A stretch of 64,000 nucleotides of DNA from Leishmania mexicana MHOM/GT/2001/U1103 (taxonomy: Eukaryota > Euglenozoa > Kinetoplastea > Trypanosomatida > Trypanosomatidae): assembly GCF_000234665.1 (NCBI RefSeq), contig NC_018333.1:557001-621000 (forward strand), given 5' to 3'. The notes beneath the pieces are model-generated. The model was not told where the DNA came from. It saw only the letters and a list, made by a program, of their open reading frames with translations, and did no database searches. A program made the position numbers and the translations under genes. Positions within the stretch are counted from its first letter, which is position 1; each line of letters starts with the position of its first letter. Below are positions 9,205 to 18,687 of the stretch, one piece after another.

Positions 9205-11146
9205 GCGATGTAAAGCAGTAGAGCCAGAAGCGCCGTAGGTGGCGCGTGCGATCCGATTCTGGCGATTTTCTCTACGGCTTTGCCCCATCATCTGGCTCGA
9301 TTCGGGGAGAGAGGCGCCTTTCTATTGCTCTACGGGACTTCAGTATTCTTGTTTTGTTGGCGTTTTTCTTTCCACTCTGTTGGCGGCGCCTGCTCGCCCT
9401 ACCGCCACGTGAATGGCCGACGACGGCGATTCCGTTCTCGTGGCCGAAAGACTGCACTGACGATGGGTGATGAGGCCATGGTGGTGGCATGCTCTGCTGC
9501 GTGAATTCGGGCCTCTTGTGCACGTGCCGGGAACATGGGTCGATATTCTACCCTCGCTTCTGTGTGTGTGTGTGTGGGTGGGTGCATGACCTTGGGCGCT
9601 TCAGCTTTTCAGTGCCTCTGAGAACAGGCTTTCTTTGTTGTTGTTGCCAGCGCTGGGTCTTTCAACACAGCACAAATCGCTGTCGCTGTGTGTGGGTGTA
9701 TGGGACGTCATGACTTTTTTTTTCCGTTGGTAGACGGCCCATCGCCCTTACCTCTGTCTTTTCCTTGTATTTCTCCTGTCAGTCCAACTAAAACGGCCCT
9801 TCCCCCCCTCTCTCTCTCTGTGCGCGTGTGTGCTCAACGGCCTCGCACGACTTAACGACAACAACTCGTCCGTGCAACTCGCTCCCCCGTTTGTGTGGGA
9901 CGTCTTCATCTTTCTTTTTTTAGGGAGGGGGGAGAAGTCGATGCTCCCCGGCTCGTCCGTGCAACTCGCGCCTAAGAGGGCGGCAGTGCGGCGTTGCCTG
10001 TCCTGCTTGATGTGTGGCCACGGTGTACTGGATTCGGTGAAGCGCTTGAGGCTTTTTTCGCTTCTCCCTTTCTGCGTGTATTCGCGCAATTGTGGCGCAA
10101 CTCGCTCGTTCGCTTTTGTTTTTCTACACTACTCGCGCAGCTCATCTACTTCCATCTCCACGCAAGCGCCGGCAAGAACAAAGCACACTTACCTGTTGAC
10201 GCGTACTCGCATCTCGGCACGCAGATCAAGCAAACGACATGGAGAGGAATGAATAGAGCGCGTCCACTTGCAAGACGGCATTCTCATTGGATGTTCGATG
10301 TCCTTGTCTCCTCACAGCATACACACACATATATATATATATATCCTTTCCCCTCCGACCTTTTTCTTCGTGCGCGTATGTGTGTGTGTGGGGGGGGGGG
10401 GAGGTGTTGCCTCTCTCCTTCTTCCTCTACCGTCTGTGCACAGAACACGGATGATACCTTCTGAACGGGCATGGCACGCATGGACGTGGTTTGATTCTTC
10501 TGAGATTCCTCTCTCCTTCTCGATCCGTAAGTGTTCGCGTGCGCGCGTTTATTGCGTTGTACACTTCACGCTTGTCAACCAACGACAACGAGAGGCGCGG
10601 CGTGTCGTGTGAAGCGAGTCCGGCGGTGAGGGGTGTAAGCCGCAGTGGAAGGCACGCCGCCGTCAAAAAAGGCTGCTGTCGTCAGCGACAGCATACTTGG
10701 CTCTCGCTGTGTCGCTTGCACAGATGACAAATGTCCGCCCACGATTTCCCTCTGCGCACTTATGGCGAGAGGTTTCTTCTTCTTCCCCCTCCTGTCCCCT
10801 TGTCTTCCTCGAGCGCGTTTTCTCGTGGAAGGGCAAGCATAAGTGCGAGCCACCACTCCACCCCCCCTTCTCTGCAGCGCCACCCCGCTCTCCTGTTTCA
10901 CCTTCCTGCTTCCTTCTCATCCCCTCCCCTTGTATCTGCCTCATGTGCCGCCACGCCCTCGCCGGTCTCATCAAAGGACTCTCCATCACGATTGAAGGCA
11001 TGACTTGCTGTGGGGCGCTTCTGATCGCCACCTCGCTTCTTGCACTCTGCTCTGCATGTCCTTGTGCCCAGCTTTTTCTCCGGCATTCACTGATGACTGT
11101 CCCTCCGGTATTGTGTGGCGTTGGTTCGCGTAATGAAAACAGAGAA
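9205..11146. other. Intergenic region with short repeats and microsatellites
   Basis: No supported gene. It holds an exact 18-bp direct repeat (9865-9882 and 9952-9969), a CA/TA run at about 10321-10344, a GT run leading into a 12-base G-run (about 10379-10401), and pyrimidine tracts. Most of it is probably 3' UTR of the CRAL-TRIO gene plus intergenic spacer. Confidence 0.5.
9865..9969 (+). repeat. Pair of exact 18-bp direct repeats, 87 bp apart
   Basis: CTCGTCCGTGCAACTCGC occurs at 9865-9882 and again at 9952-9969. It lies in the likely 3' UTR of the upstream CRAL-TRIO gene. It may be a small duplication or a repeated RNA motif; nothing in the sequence decides which. Confidence 0.6.
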
Positions 11147-11930
11147 AAAGATGCGTTCACTCAGCAGGCGGCGCAGAGGGAGGTCAGTGACGTGGCAGAG
11201 CTGCAGAAGCGCGTCTCTCCAAGCGTGATGAATTCCCCCTCCCCGTGGAGGCGGAATTCCTCGACGGCGACGCGTGCTTGCGCTTTCTCTGGGCTCGAGG
11301 TGGCAGCGTAGAGAAGGCAGCTAGGATCCTGCAACGTACAAGCGAATGACGGAAGCGCGAAAGGCGAACACGCTGGCCGCGAAGAGTTGCAGGACACAAT
11401 GACGCACTTAACGATAATGTGTGGTGGTGGCCACTGAAAGTGGGGCCACCCGGTGCTTGCCATGGCACTGGTCGAACCGAAGGGACTGTTCATGAAGGCA
11501 TGCAGGATAGGCCTGCACGACGTGTCAGGAGGAGACGCCGCGCAAAGTCTGCGACCGCGATCACGTGGATCTCCGGCTGGACCTACATGTCGAAGGAGAA
11601 GCGATGGGGAGCACACGGGAAGGCCAAAAGTGAGCTCCCAGAGCGGAAGAAGGTGATGCCGTCTGTGCTCGACTGCTACCCCGGAGCATCTCGAGGAGAC
11701 TTGCTGCTCTTCCACCAACTATTCCTGCTGACACGAATGTTCGCGTTTGTTCGCTTCACTCTCGACCTCACCACGTCTGGGACGGTGCACATCGTCGGCA
11801 TCTCCCGTGAGGGAACCGGCAAAGTTCGTAGATGGCGGCACAGCTTTCAGAGCTGTGCGAGGGAGCCATACCGGGTACGGTGACGACGCACCTCCGTGAG
11901 TTGCCCAACTTGAACACGCCGAATGCGAAC
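11147..11930 (+). pseudogene. Decayed CRAL-TRIO (Sec14-like) pseudogene
   Basis: Fragments in three different + frames line up in order with the intact gene at 8290. About 11156-11230, REVSDVAELQKRVSPS matches the N-terminal helix. At 11251-11348, FLDGDACLRFLWARGG then a TGA where the intact protein has the W of KWRK, then RKRE. Near 11430-11500, KWGHPVLAMALVEPKG matches CKIGCPVIAMVLGMPN. At 11530-11810, ITWI, VLDCYPG, and LLLFHQLFLLTRMFAFV match ITWIIDFG, LQDYYPE and ILLYRTSWYIRMLLGVA. At 11832-11920, LRELPNLN matches LEELPSLN. At least four frame changes and an internal stop make it non-coding. It looks like an old tandem duplicate of the 8290 gene. Confidence 0.8.
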
Positions 11931-13265
11931 GAGATGTTGATTCGTTTCTTTTTTTTTTGTATGCGCCATCTTCTTCGATGGTGCTTGGTTGCTGCATGGA
12001 GAGCGAGTGGCAGCTGCCTCACAAGAGCGCACCTTCTCAAAGGCCGGCCCGTAATTCTGCGTAACGCTCGCCATGGAAGGTATTACTGCAGTGTGTTCTT
12101 TTTTTTCTCCTTGCGCGCGTCTCTGAGGGGTGTGGGCCGTGCTTCGGCGTTGCACCTTTGGTTGCTTTTCTTTTTTCCTTTGGCTATTTCGACCCACCCC
12201 ACACCCCAACGTGGCCGCTGACGTGAGCGACTACAGAAAAGGGGCGCCAACACACGCATACACGCTCTCTCTCTTAGCGCCTGCTCGTCAAGTCAAGAGG
12301 CGGCGAGCAAGGTATGTTTGACGAGAACACGGCACGGTGCACATGCAGCCACATCTGCAAGGGCGTCCAAGATGTGAAAAGCATCATGTACACAGTAAAT
12401 GCGAAGAAGAAGAGGAAGAGAGCGCGCGCGCGCCCGCGAAGCAGCAAAAGGCGGCACGAAACAACCCCTCGGCATTCCGCCTGCGCCACTTTCCGCATTT
12501 TCGCTGCTTTTTCAACGCCTCGTGATTGGTGCTCTCTTTTTCTTTTTTCGCTCCTGTTGTCTTCTTGTGGTGTTTGGTTTTCTTTCATCCACGAACTTCA
12601 TCCTGCTCACCCACTCGTATTCGGTGCGCGGCGATGCTCGCAGACGTATGCGTCTCCGCGACCCCCACGCGTATGGCATTGGGACGTGTACGTCTTCGCT
12701 TGAGCCGCCCGCGGCACACGTAATCAACTGAACGAAAGAAAAAAAAGATGAAGCTGACAGAAGGTCGAAAGAACGGAGTCGCTCCTCACTTGCGTTACGA
12801 CCTCGAATCATGGCGTCGTCACTGTTCGCATGTGTTCACTTCTTGTTTTCTCCTCTTCTGCCATTTCTCCCGTGAGGGTCGCAAGACAAGTCAATGGGGT
12901 CGGAAGAAGGACTGCAGAGCTGGTGCGCCCGATGCAGCACCCCTCCCCCTCCCTCCTCCGAAACAAAAGCAAAAGGTGGCACAATGAGTTCCCTGAACTG
13001 GCGTGAGCACGTCGATGTGCCGTGCTTTTTAGTCGTGCGGTTCTCGGCTAAAATATGCCCGGATCGATTTCTATCCAGGTGCATCCCTCTTTCTTTTTGC
13101 CTTCTCCTGCGGCAACGGATCCATGCGCCTTCTCTTGTCACCGTAACGCATATACTTCCCTGTTACTCATGTCGTTGGTACCCGTTCATGCGACCGGGTG
13201 GCTTATATTGTCGTCTTGTGCGTACTCTCGTCTCCATTCTCCATTTTTAGTTCAAGGAGCGCATC
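11931..13265. other. Intergenic region, nothing recognised
   Basis: No supported gene. It contains T-runs, GA/GC-rich patches near 12400-12440 and pyrimidine tracts leading to the next gene. Confidence 0.5.
13221..13250 (+). promoter_or_regulatory. Candidate trans-splice acceptor for the coiled-coil gene at 13266
   Basis: A pyrimidine-rich tract (tctcgtctccattctccatttttag in part) ends in AG at 13249-13250, 15 bases before the ATG at 13266. The actual site is inferred. Confidence 0.45.
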
Positions 13266-14270
13266 ATGAGCAAGAAACCACCGTCGAAGAAGGGCAGTGC
13301 AGGCGATGTTGTGACGTCTCAACCAGAAAAAGAGGCCGCTGCCGCTGCTGCCGCCAACACGTTGAGTCCTCACGCCATTCGTCAGCGCACGTGGGCGAAA
13401 CGTGTGGACGACGCAGTGATCGAGATGCGGCATGTACAGCAGCTCCTCCAGAAGCACACAGTCGAGGTGAACACGGTGAAGCGGGAGTTGGAGGAGCTCA
13501 CGTACACCGCCGCCGCGCTCTGGGCAGCAAATCCGGATGAGCTTCCTGCGCAGTATAAAGACAAGCAGCAGTCATCGCTGCAGCGGCTGAACAGTCCATC
13601 CAGCACTGCAGGCCGGTCATCCGACACCACCCCGACAAAGCGGCGCTGTGGACCAGACACCACATCGCCTTCCACGAGTCTCGGAGGCGACACCCTCAGT
13701 GGAATCTCAGAAGTGGCCCTCGAAAGCGTGGAGCAGACACTGTTACAGCTCTCCCCGGCGCGGCGGGCGAGGGTGTCGGCAGCGCTCCAGTCGCTCTTCT
13801 ATGCACCCCCAGTTGCGCCGTCCGCGGAAGTCGTCATCGACGGCGCTGGCGCCGATTTTGCCGGTGACCCGCCGTCCGCAGCGGTAGATGGTGCAGCTCA
13901 GCAAAAGCCAGCACCGCCGGCAAAGTCTGGGAAGGCGGCGGCAGCCGTCGTAGTGTCGCCCGCGATAGCGTCACCAGCGATGGCGGCCACCAGCGATAGC
14001 AAATCGTCGACTCCTGCGACTGCGCGGCGCAATTGCATCCCACCATCGCTCTTTCTCGCCATGAAGGAGCTGCAGGCGAGGCGGATCAATCTAGAAGAGC
14101 GGCTGACAACGGCCACCAATGCTACCTCCCAGAAGCTGCAGAGGTTTCAGCTGCTGCAGGAGGAGCTGATGGTCTCGCAGTACGGCCTAGATGCGGCGCA
14201 GCACGATCCGCAGAAGCAGGCCCAGCAGCAGCAGCAAGCACCATCCGAAGGTGTTCCAGGGCCGTCGTAA
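13266..14270 (+). CDS. Hypothetical coiled-coil / low-complexity protein (334 aa)
   Basis: I do not recognise the family. The N-terminus is Lys/Ala-rich (MSKKPPSKKG, then an Ala run at about 22-30). A predicted helical coiled-coil segment lies around residues 40-80 (heptad-like VIEMRHVQQLLQKHTVEVN and KRELEEL). The middle (about 90-255) is Ser/Thr/Pro/Ala-rich and probably disordered. A second coiled-coil segment is at about 258-315 (MKELQARRINLEERL and LQRFQLLQEELM), and the tail is Gln-rich. Strong GC-rich third-position bias and an ATG right after a splice-acceptor tract support a real gene. The layout would fit a cytoskeletal or scaffold protein, but no function can be assigned. Confidence 0.75.
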   Translation: MSKKPPSKKGSAGDVVTSQPEKEAAAAAAANTLSPHAIRQRTWAKRVDDAVIEMRHVQQLLQKHTVEVNTVKRELEELTYTAAALWAANPDELPAQYKDKQQSSLQRLNSPSSTAGRSSDTTPTKRRCGPDTTSPSTSLGGDTLSGISEVALESVEQTLLQLSPARRARVSAALQSLFYAPPVAPSAEVVIDGAGADFAGDPPSAAVDGAAQQKPAPPAKSGKAAAAVVVSPAIASPAMAATSDSKSSTPATARRNCIPPSLFLAMKELQARRINLEERLTTATNATSQKLQRFQLLQEELMVSQYGLDAAQHDPQKQAQQQQQAPSEGVPGPS

Positions 14271-15193
14271 GGTGCCGTGGAGAAAACTGGGGGGAGTGGT
14301 GGCTGCTGTGCCTTTGCCTGGATTACGTTGTGTGGTAGAGCTGAGGCCTCTAGCCATGCTCTGAAGCCCCCCTCCTCCTTTGGCTTTGTCTTTGGTGCCT
14401 CACTGAATCACTCGCGCCTCCCTCCCCAAAGGCCATGCTCTTCCTTTCCCTGCTAAACGACAGTGGTGTGCAGGTGTGTCGTGACGGAGAGGAGGCACCG
14501 CCCATCGCAAAAGGACTGCTGTCCGAAGTGCCCTGCTTTTCCACGCAACCCCCTGCTCCTTGCTTCGACACACACCTGTTGGGAGTGTGGAGTGCACGGT
14601 GAGACGTTGCAAGGGCGGCAGATGAAGCGGAAGATGGTCGGTGGCTCACATGTATAGGGTGCCCCAGCAGAGGGCACCTTGACTTTGGTGCCCGAGAGGC
14701 AAAAACAACCAACACGGCAGCATGCAAAGCAACTGCTTGCTCTCCTCGTCACACCGCCAGAGAATACAAGCAGCCGCATCGGATCCGTGGTGATGCGTGC
14801 GTGCCAGTGTGCACTCGTGCGCGGTAAAGGAAGCAGCTGTTTAGGCTGTGCACACATGCAGGTGTGATCGGTCGTGCTTTGTTGTTTCCCACATCGCGAG
14901 AGGCATGCAACCCGTATGCGTACGTGCCTCACCCATTTGACCTACCCACCCACCCCTCCGTCTCGTCTCGTGTTGCACCTCTTTCGCACTCGACATTTGT
15001 GTGTGTGTGTGTGTGTGTGCTTCCGTGCGCCCGCCCCCCCCCTCCCCCTCCCTCTCCTCTTGGCGAGGTGCGCCGTCTCACAGTCGAGAATGATGACGAA
15101 GCATCGACATTACTTCGCGACCAGCACCTCAGCGTCCCACACACACATACATATACATACACAGCCAACCAGGCATACACTAGAACCAACAGG
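14271..15193. other. Intergenic region with a possible RNA hairpin
   Basis: No supported gene. A small inverted repeat lies at 14658-14693. A GT run at about 14998-15020 is followed by a C-rich tract up to about 15060, the likely splicing signal of the AAA+ gene. A frame is open from 14864 into the AAA+ gene, but its N-terminal part reads through these simple repeats and is not believed. Confidence 0.55.
14658..14693 (+). other. Small inverted repeat with two alternative pairings
   Basis: GGTGCCC (14658-14664) can pair with GGGCACC (14672-14678) across a 7-base loop. The same GGGCACC can instead pair with a second GGTGCCC (14687-14693). Three 7-base complementary blocks in 36 bases are more than expected by chance, but there is no other evidence of function. 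Confidence 0.35.
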
Positions 15194-18109
15194 ATGGGCA
15201 CTTGTTTGTCCCGGCAAGAAGAACTTTTCCTCCGCCGACAATGGCCAGAGCTGCTTGAGGTGGCCATGGCAGCAGACACGGCCGCGCTCTCGGATGACGC
15301 CGCAAACGGATGTGGCGACGACGGCAAACCCCGCAGCATGGGCGACGCAGCGCCACAGCAAAAATGGGTGGGGCGAGTCAAGAAGGGGGGCTTCCGCCTC
15401 TCCTTTCAGGAGTGGCAAGCCTTCCTGTCGGTGCTAGAGACGCAGAGTGTCAAGTCGAGCAGCGCCCCCTCCGACCTATGCGCTGCCCTCTCTCCGGCGC
15501 AGCTGCACGTGCCTGCTGTGGCGCTGATGGTGCACTTGTGCGTGTGGTGGAGAGGAGCCGTTTCTGCTAGCTTGCTGGGTGAGCGCGTCGAGCAGCTGGT
15601 GCGGCTTGTGGCGGATGTGCAACATCCCAGAGAGCATAACACGGAGAGCACGTGCTTGAGCAGCGGCACCGGAACCCGTGCAGGCGGTCACGACGTTGAC
15701 GACATCGGACGGGGACCTGAGGACACCCCGAGTAGTCGCCGTGCAAGGCTGGCGCGCTTTGTGAAGGAGCGCATCGTTAACCGTTCCAAGCGTGGCTCAA
15801 GCCCCTCCGCTGCCCCCGCTACGGCCGAAGACGAAGAGGAGCTGTCATTAGACACCTTCGCGGACATGGTGGGACTGGCGCAGCAGCTACTAGAGCAGGA
15901 AGGTGTGCTAACTGGCGGCACGACAGGTGCCGCTGAAACCTCCGGCACGCAGGGCATGCGCACCTTTGAGCTTTACGACGAGAAGATCAACAACGCTGAG
16001 GCGCTCAGGCAGCGTCCTATCTTGGCGGTGGTGATGGTACTGGTGCTTGCTGTGTACGCCAGCAAGATCGTAGCACGCCCAGAACTCGCCGCGCGCAGCG
16101 TGGCGCACTTGGAGGCTCTTGAGAGGATGATGGTGCTAGGCAGCAGTGATGGCAATGGAGGTGGTACTGCTACTGTTGCCCTCCCTCGTCCGACATCGGC
16201 GTCGTCATCGACACTGGCCACGCTTTGGCCCCTGACCGGTGAGCTTGAAGTAGCCCTCGTGCATCGCCAGCACGAAGCCGACGCCGCACGCTGCTCCTCA
16301 AATGAAGGCGAAGAACTCCGCTCCACGCTTCAGCACATGCATGAGAAACGGATGTTGCTTCAGCGAGACAGCGCAGCCGCCAAGGCTTCGACCCCGAGCG
16401 AGAGATGGGCAGCCGGGGCCTCGCAGTACGTTGGCCAGCGCCCAATCTGGACTGCCCTGCGCTCCCATTTTCTCTCAGCAGGCGTCTTCGATGCAGATAA
16501 ACCGACAGTGCTGGTGTTCTTTGGCCCCTCCGGCTACGGCAAGTCGGAGCTGGCAAAGCGGGTGGCCAGCGTGCTGCACGGAATTCCAATGTCAGAGCTC
16601 GAGGTGTCTGGCAAAATGGTGTACATCCACATGCCGTCCTTCTGCACAAAAGACAGCATCTATTCTCTGGTCGACCCGCCGGCCGCCCACGTCGGCAGTG
16701 GCATCCTCCTCTCTGCCCTGCAGAAGCACCCGGACGCTGTCGTGGTGCTGGACGAGTTCGAGAAGAGCACGGCGGAGGCCATCAACAACCTGTGGCTGTC
16801 CGCCTTTCAAAAGAACGGTGTGCTGCGCTCACTGAAGGAAGCGAGCCGATCCGTCTCCACAGTGCGCACAACCTTCATCCTCACCTGCAACATCGCGGCG
16901 GAGAGCATTGCGGCTCGCGAAGGTCTCTACCTCAACGCGTCCCCGGCAGATCAAGAGAGGATTCGGACACTTTTCCAGTTGCAGTGCAAGAGCGTGTGCC
17001 AGGAGACCATGGGTGACCCTTTTGTTAACCGCGTGGATCACTTCTTCCCCTTCATGCCCTACACACGTGCTGAGCGGCGGCAATTTGTGTGCCTCCTGCT
17101 CGAGCGACTCCTGACAAGTCAGGCTGAGAAGGGCCGCACCATCTACGCTACACCGGGGTTTGTGGATGTCATGGTGGAACGGCTCCGCACCTTCCACGCC
17201 GCCACGCTCGAGGAGGCTGTGCGGACGCAAGTCGTGCGGATGGCACACGAAGGGTGGATGTCTGGGGTGCTCACAGTTGAGCGCCGTGTCGCCAGTGGCA
17301 CCGTGGCGGTGCTGCTGCCTGCGACAAGGTCGGAGCTCATGAAACACGCAGCACCCGCCTCATCATGCCCAATGTCGACGACGGGTGGCTGTACTGCTGC
17401 CGACTTGAGCAGCGACGACAGCGACGACCTCGTCGACGTCGGTGGGCGCTCACTTTTGGTCGAGGCGTGGGAGTCGCTGCCGGGTGGTCCGCAATCGCTG
17501 GCGCAGTGGGCGGTAGCGGGGGGGAGGGATGGTCGCGCGCCTGGGACCGCGGACGCGGGCGACACCTTGAGTCCACCGAACGTGACTCCGACGCCTTCGA
17601 CGGACCGACGAGACACCAGCCTGTCTTCCGCGGCACCCTCCACCACAACTTTGCCAACACCCACGCCAAGCAGTGCTGGCCCGCCTGCCGTCAGCGCACC
17701 AGCTTTAAAGAAGGAATACGAGTACGAGTGTCTTACCGACAAGGTTCGCATTCTGGAACTGGAGAAGGAGCTGAACACGACGCGGGAGCTGCTGACGCAG
17801 CGTGACTTGGAGATCGATACCCTGAAGGGCAAGATCTTGCTGCTGCAGAAGGCGCTTGCGTTGGTGCTCCTCTCACTGCTGAGCTGCCTCTTCCTCATGG
17901 CGCTCATCATCGGACTCAAGGTGACGCTTCTGTTTGCCTTGGCCATAGCGGGCTGTCTCGTGTTTGTGCTCGGTGTTCCTCTGTCCTTCCTGCTCGAGGC
18001 CGTGCGCGGGCTCTTCCACTTGCTGGGTCCCTACAAGGCCGGAGGGCTGCTGCTCCTTCTGAGTGCGTGGCTAGCGCGGGCATTTTGGTCAGCCGCGTCG
18101 TGCTCGTAG
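15194..18109 (+). CDS. Membrane-anchored AAA+ ATPase, ClpB-like, with N-myristoylation signature (971 aa)
   Basis: The start at 15194 gives MGTCLSRQ, a Gly2/Cys4/Ser6 pattern typical of N-myristoylation plus palmitoylation. One AAA+ module of the Clp/Hsp100 (AAA_2) type lies at about 430-640: Walker A GPSGYGKSE (444-452), Walker B VVVLDEFEK (D520, E521) and sensor-1 FILTCN (N566). No second ATPase module and no Clp N-domain repeat is seen. A hydrophobic stretch at about 275-293 may be a membrane segment. After a Ser/Thr/Pro-rich linker (720-835) comes a coiled coil (about 842-885), then two or three transmembrane helices (about 886-965). This suggests a membrane-tethered unfoldase or remodelling ATPase facing the cytosol. 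The AAA+ core is certain; substrate and location are inferred. Confidence 0.85.
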   Translation: MGTCLSRQEELFLRRQWPELLEVAMAADTAALSDDAANGCGDDGKPRSMGDAAPQQKWVGRVKKGGFRLSFQEWQAFLSVLETQSVKSSSAPSDLCAALSPAQLHVPAVALMVHLCVWWRGAVSASLLGERVEQLVRLVADVQHPREHNTESTCLSSGTGTRAGGHDVDDIGRGPEDTPSSRRARLARFVKERIVNRSKRGSSPSAAPATAEDEEELSLDTFADMVGLAQQLLEQEGVLTGGTTGAAETSGTQGMRTFELYDEKINNAEALRQRPILAVVMVLVLAVYASKIVARPELAARSVAHLEALERMMVLGSSDGNGGGTATVALPRPTSASSSTLATLWPLTGELEVALVHRQHEADAARCSSNEGEELRSTLQHMHEKRMLLQRDSAAAKASTPSERWAAGASQYVGQRPIWTALRSHFLSAGVFDADKPTVLVFFGPSGYGKSELAKRVASVLHGIPMSELEVSGKMVYIHMPSFCTKDSIYSLVDPPAAHVGSGILLSALQKHPDAVVVLDEFEKSTAEAINNLWLSAFQKNGVLRSLKEASRSVSTVRTTFILTCNIAAESIAAREGLYLNASPADQERIRTLFQLQCKSVCQETMGDPFVNRVDHFFPFMPYTRAERRQFVCLLLERLLTSQAEKGRTIYATPGFVDVMVERLRTFHAATLEEAVRTQVVRMAHEGWMSGVLTVERRVASGTVAVLLPATRSELMKHAAPASSCPMSTTGGCTAADLSSDDSDDLVDVGGRSLLVEAWESLPGGPQSLAQWAVAGGRDGRAPGTADAGDTLSPPNVTPTPSTDRRDTSLSSAAPSTTTLPTPTPSSAGPPAVSAPALKKEYEYECLTDKVRILELEKELNTTRELLTQRDLEIDTLKGKILLLQKALALVLLSLLSCLFLMALIIGLKVTLLFALAIAGCLVFVLGVPLSFLLEAVRGLFHLLGPYKAGGLLLLLSAWLARAFWSAASCS

Positions 18110-18687
18110 GGAGCTCGCAGGCAAAGATACGGCCCAGTCAAGGTGGTAGAATGACGATGCTGCTATGCTTTTTCTTTGTGTGTGTGTGTGTGTGTGCTTG
18201 GCCTGTTTTGCCGAGAACATCGATACGCACTACTACTATCACCACCACCCCCTCGCAACAGGAACGAAACTAGTACGACTACGCACAAACCGCATCATCG
18301 CCAGCGACGCTCCCTTCTCTCTTCATCTAGTATTCTACAGGCTCGCCCGCGTGCAGTCCATAACGGTGCACGGGGAAGTGATGAGGACGGAAAGTGCAGG
18401 GAAGCACCAGCAGCGACCGAGTGGGCCATGGAGTGTGCCCCAGTCCCCAGGCAGCCTCATTTTTGTCTCCCCCCCACTTATCCACCAACTCTTGGCTTTC
18501 TGTATTTTGTTTTTCGTGTGTCGCAAGAGAAACCGGAACGTCCGCATCGTCGTCATCCCTGCGGACCGGCAGACCCCCCCCCCACATACACACACACACA
18601 GAGACACACGCGGCAACTTGTGTGTGTGTGGCGCCGACTTATCTTGCTTGCTCGCTCTCTCTCTACAGCAGCCGACACATCGCGCAA
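18110..18687. other. Intergenic region with GT run
   Basis: A GT run (about 18177-18197), CA-rich patches and a strong pyrimidine tract at the end; no gene is supported. A frame open from 18394 runs into RAB28 but crosses the pyrimidine tract. Confidence 0.55.
18640..18668 (+). promoter_or_regulatory. Candidate trans-splice acceptor for RAB28
   Basis: A clean tract (ttgcttgctcgctctctctc followed by tacag) ends in AG at 18667-18668, 19 bases before the ATG at 18688. It is one of the clearest splice-acceptor-like signals in the window. Confidence 0.5.

Noticed and set aside
10697..11311. + strand ORF of 204 codons
   Set aside because: Only its last ~50 codons resemble anything, and they belong to the CRAL-TRIO pseudogene; the remainder is C/T-rich spacer.
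14864..15193. N-terminal extension of the AAA+ frame
   Set aside because: It translates GT and C-rich repeats; the ATG at 15194 follows them and gives a conserved-type N-terminus.
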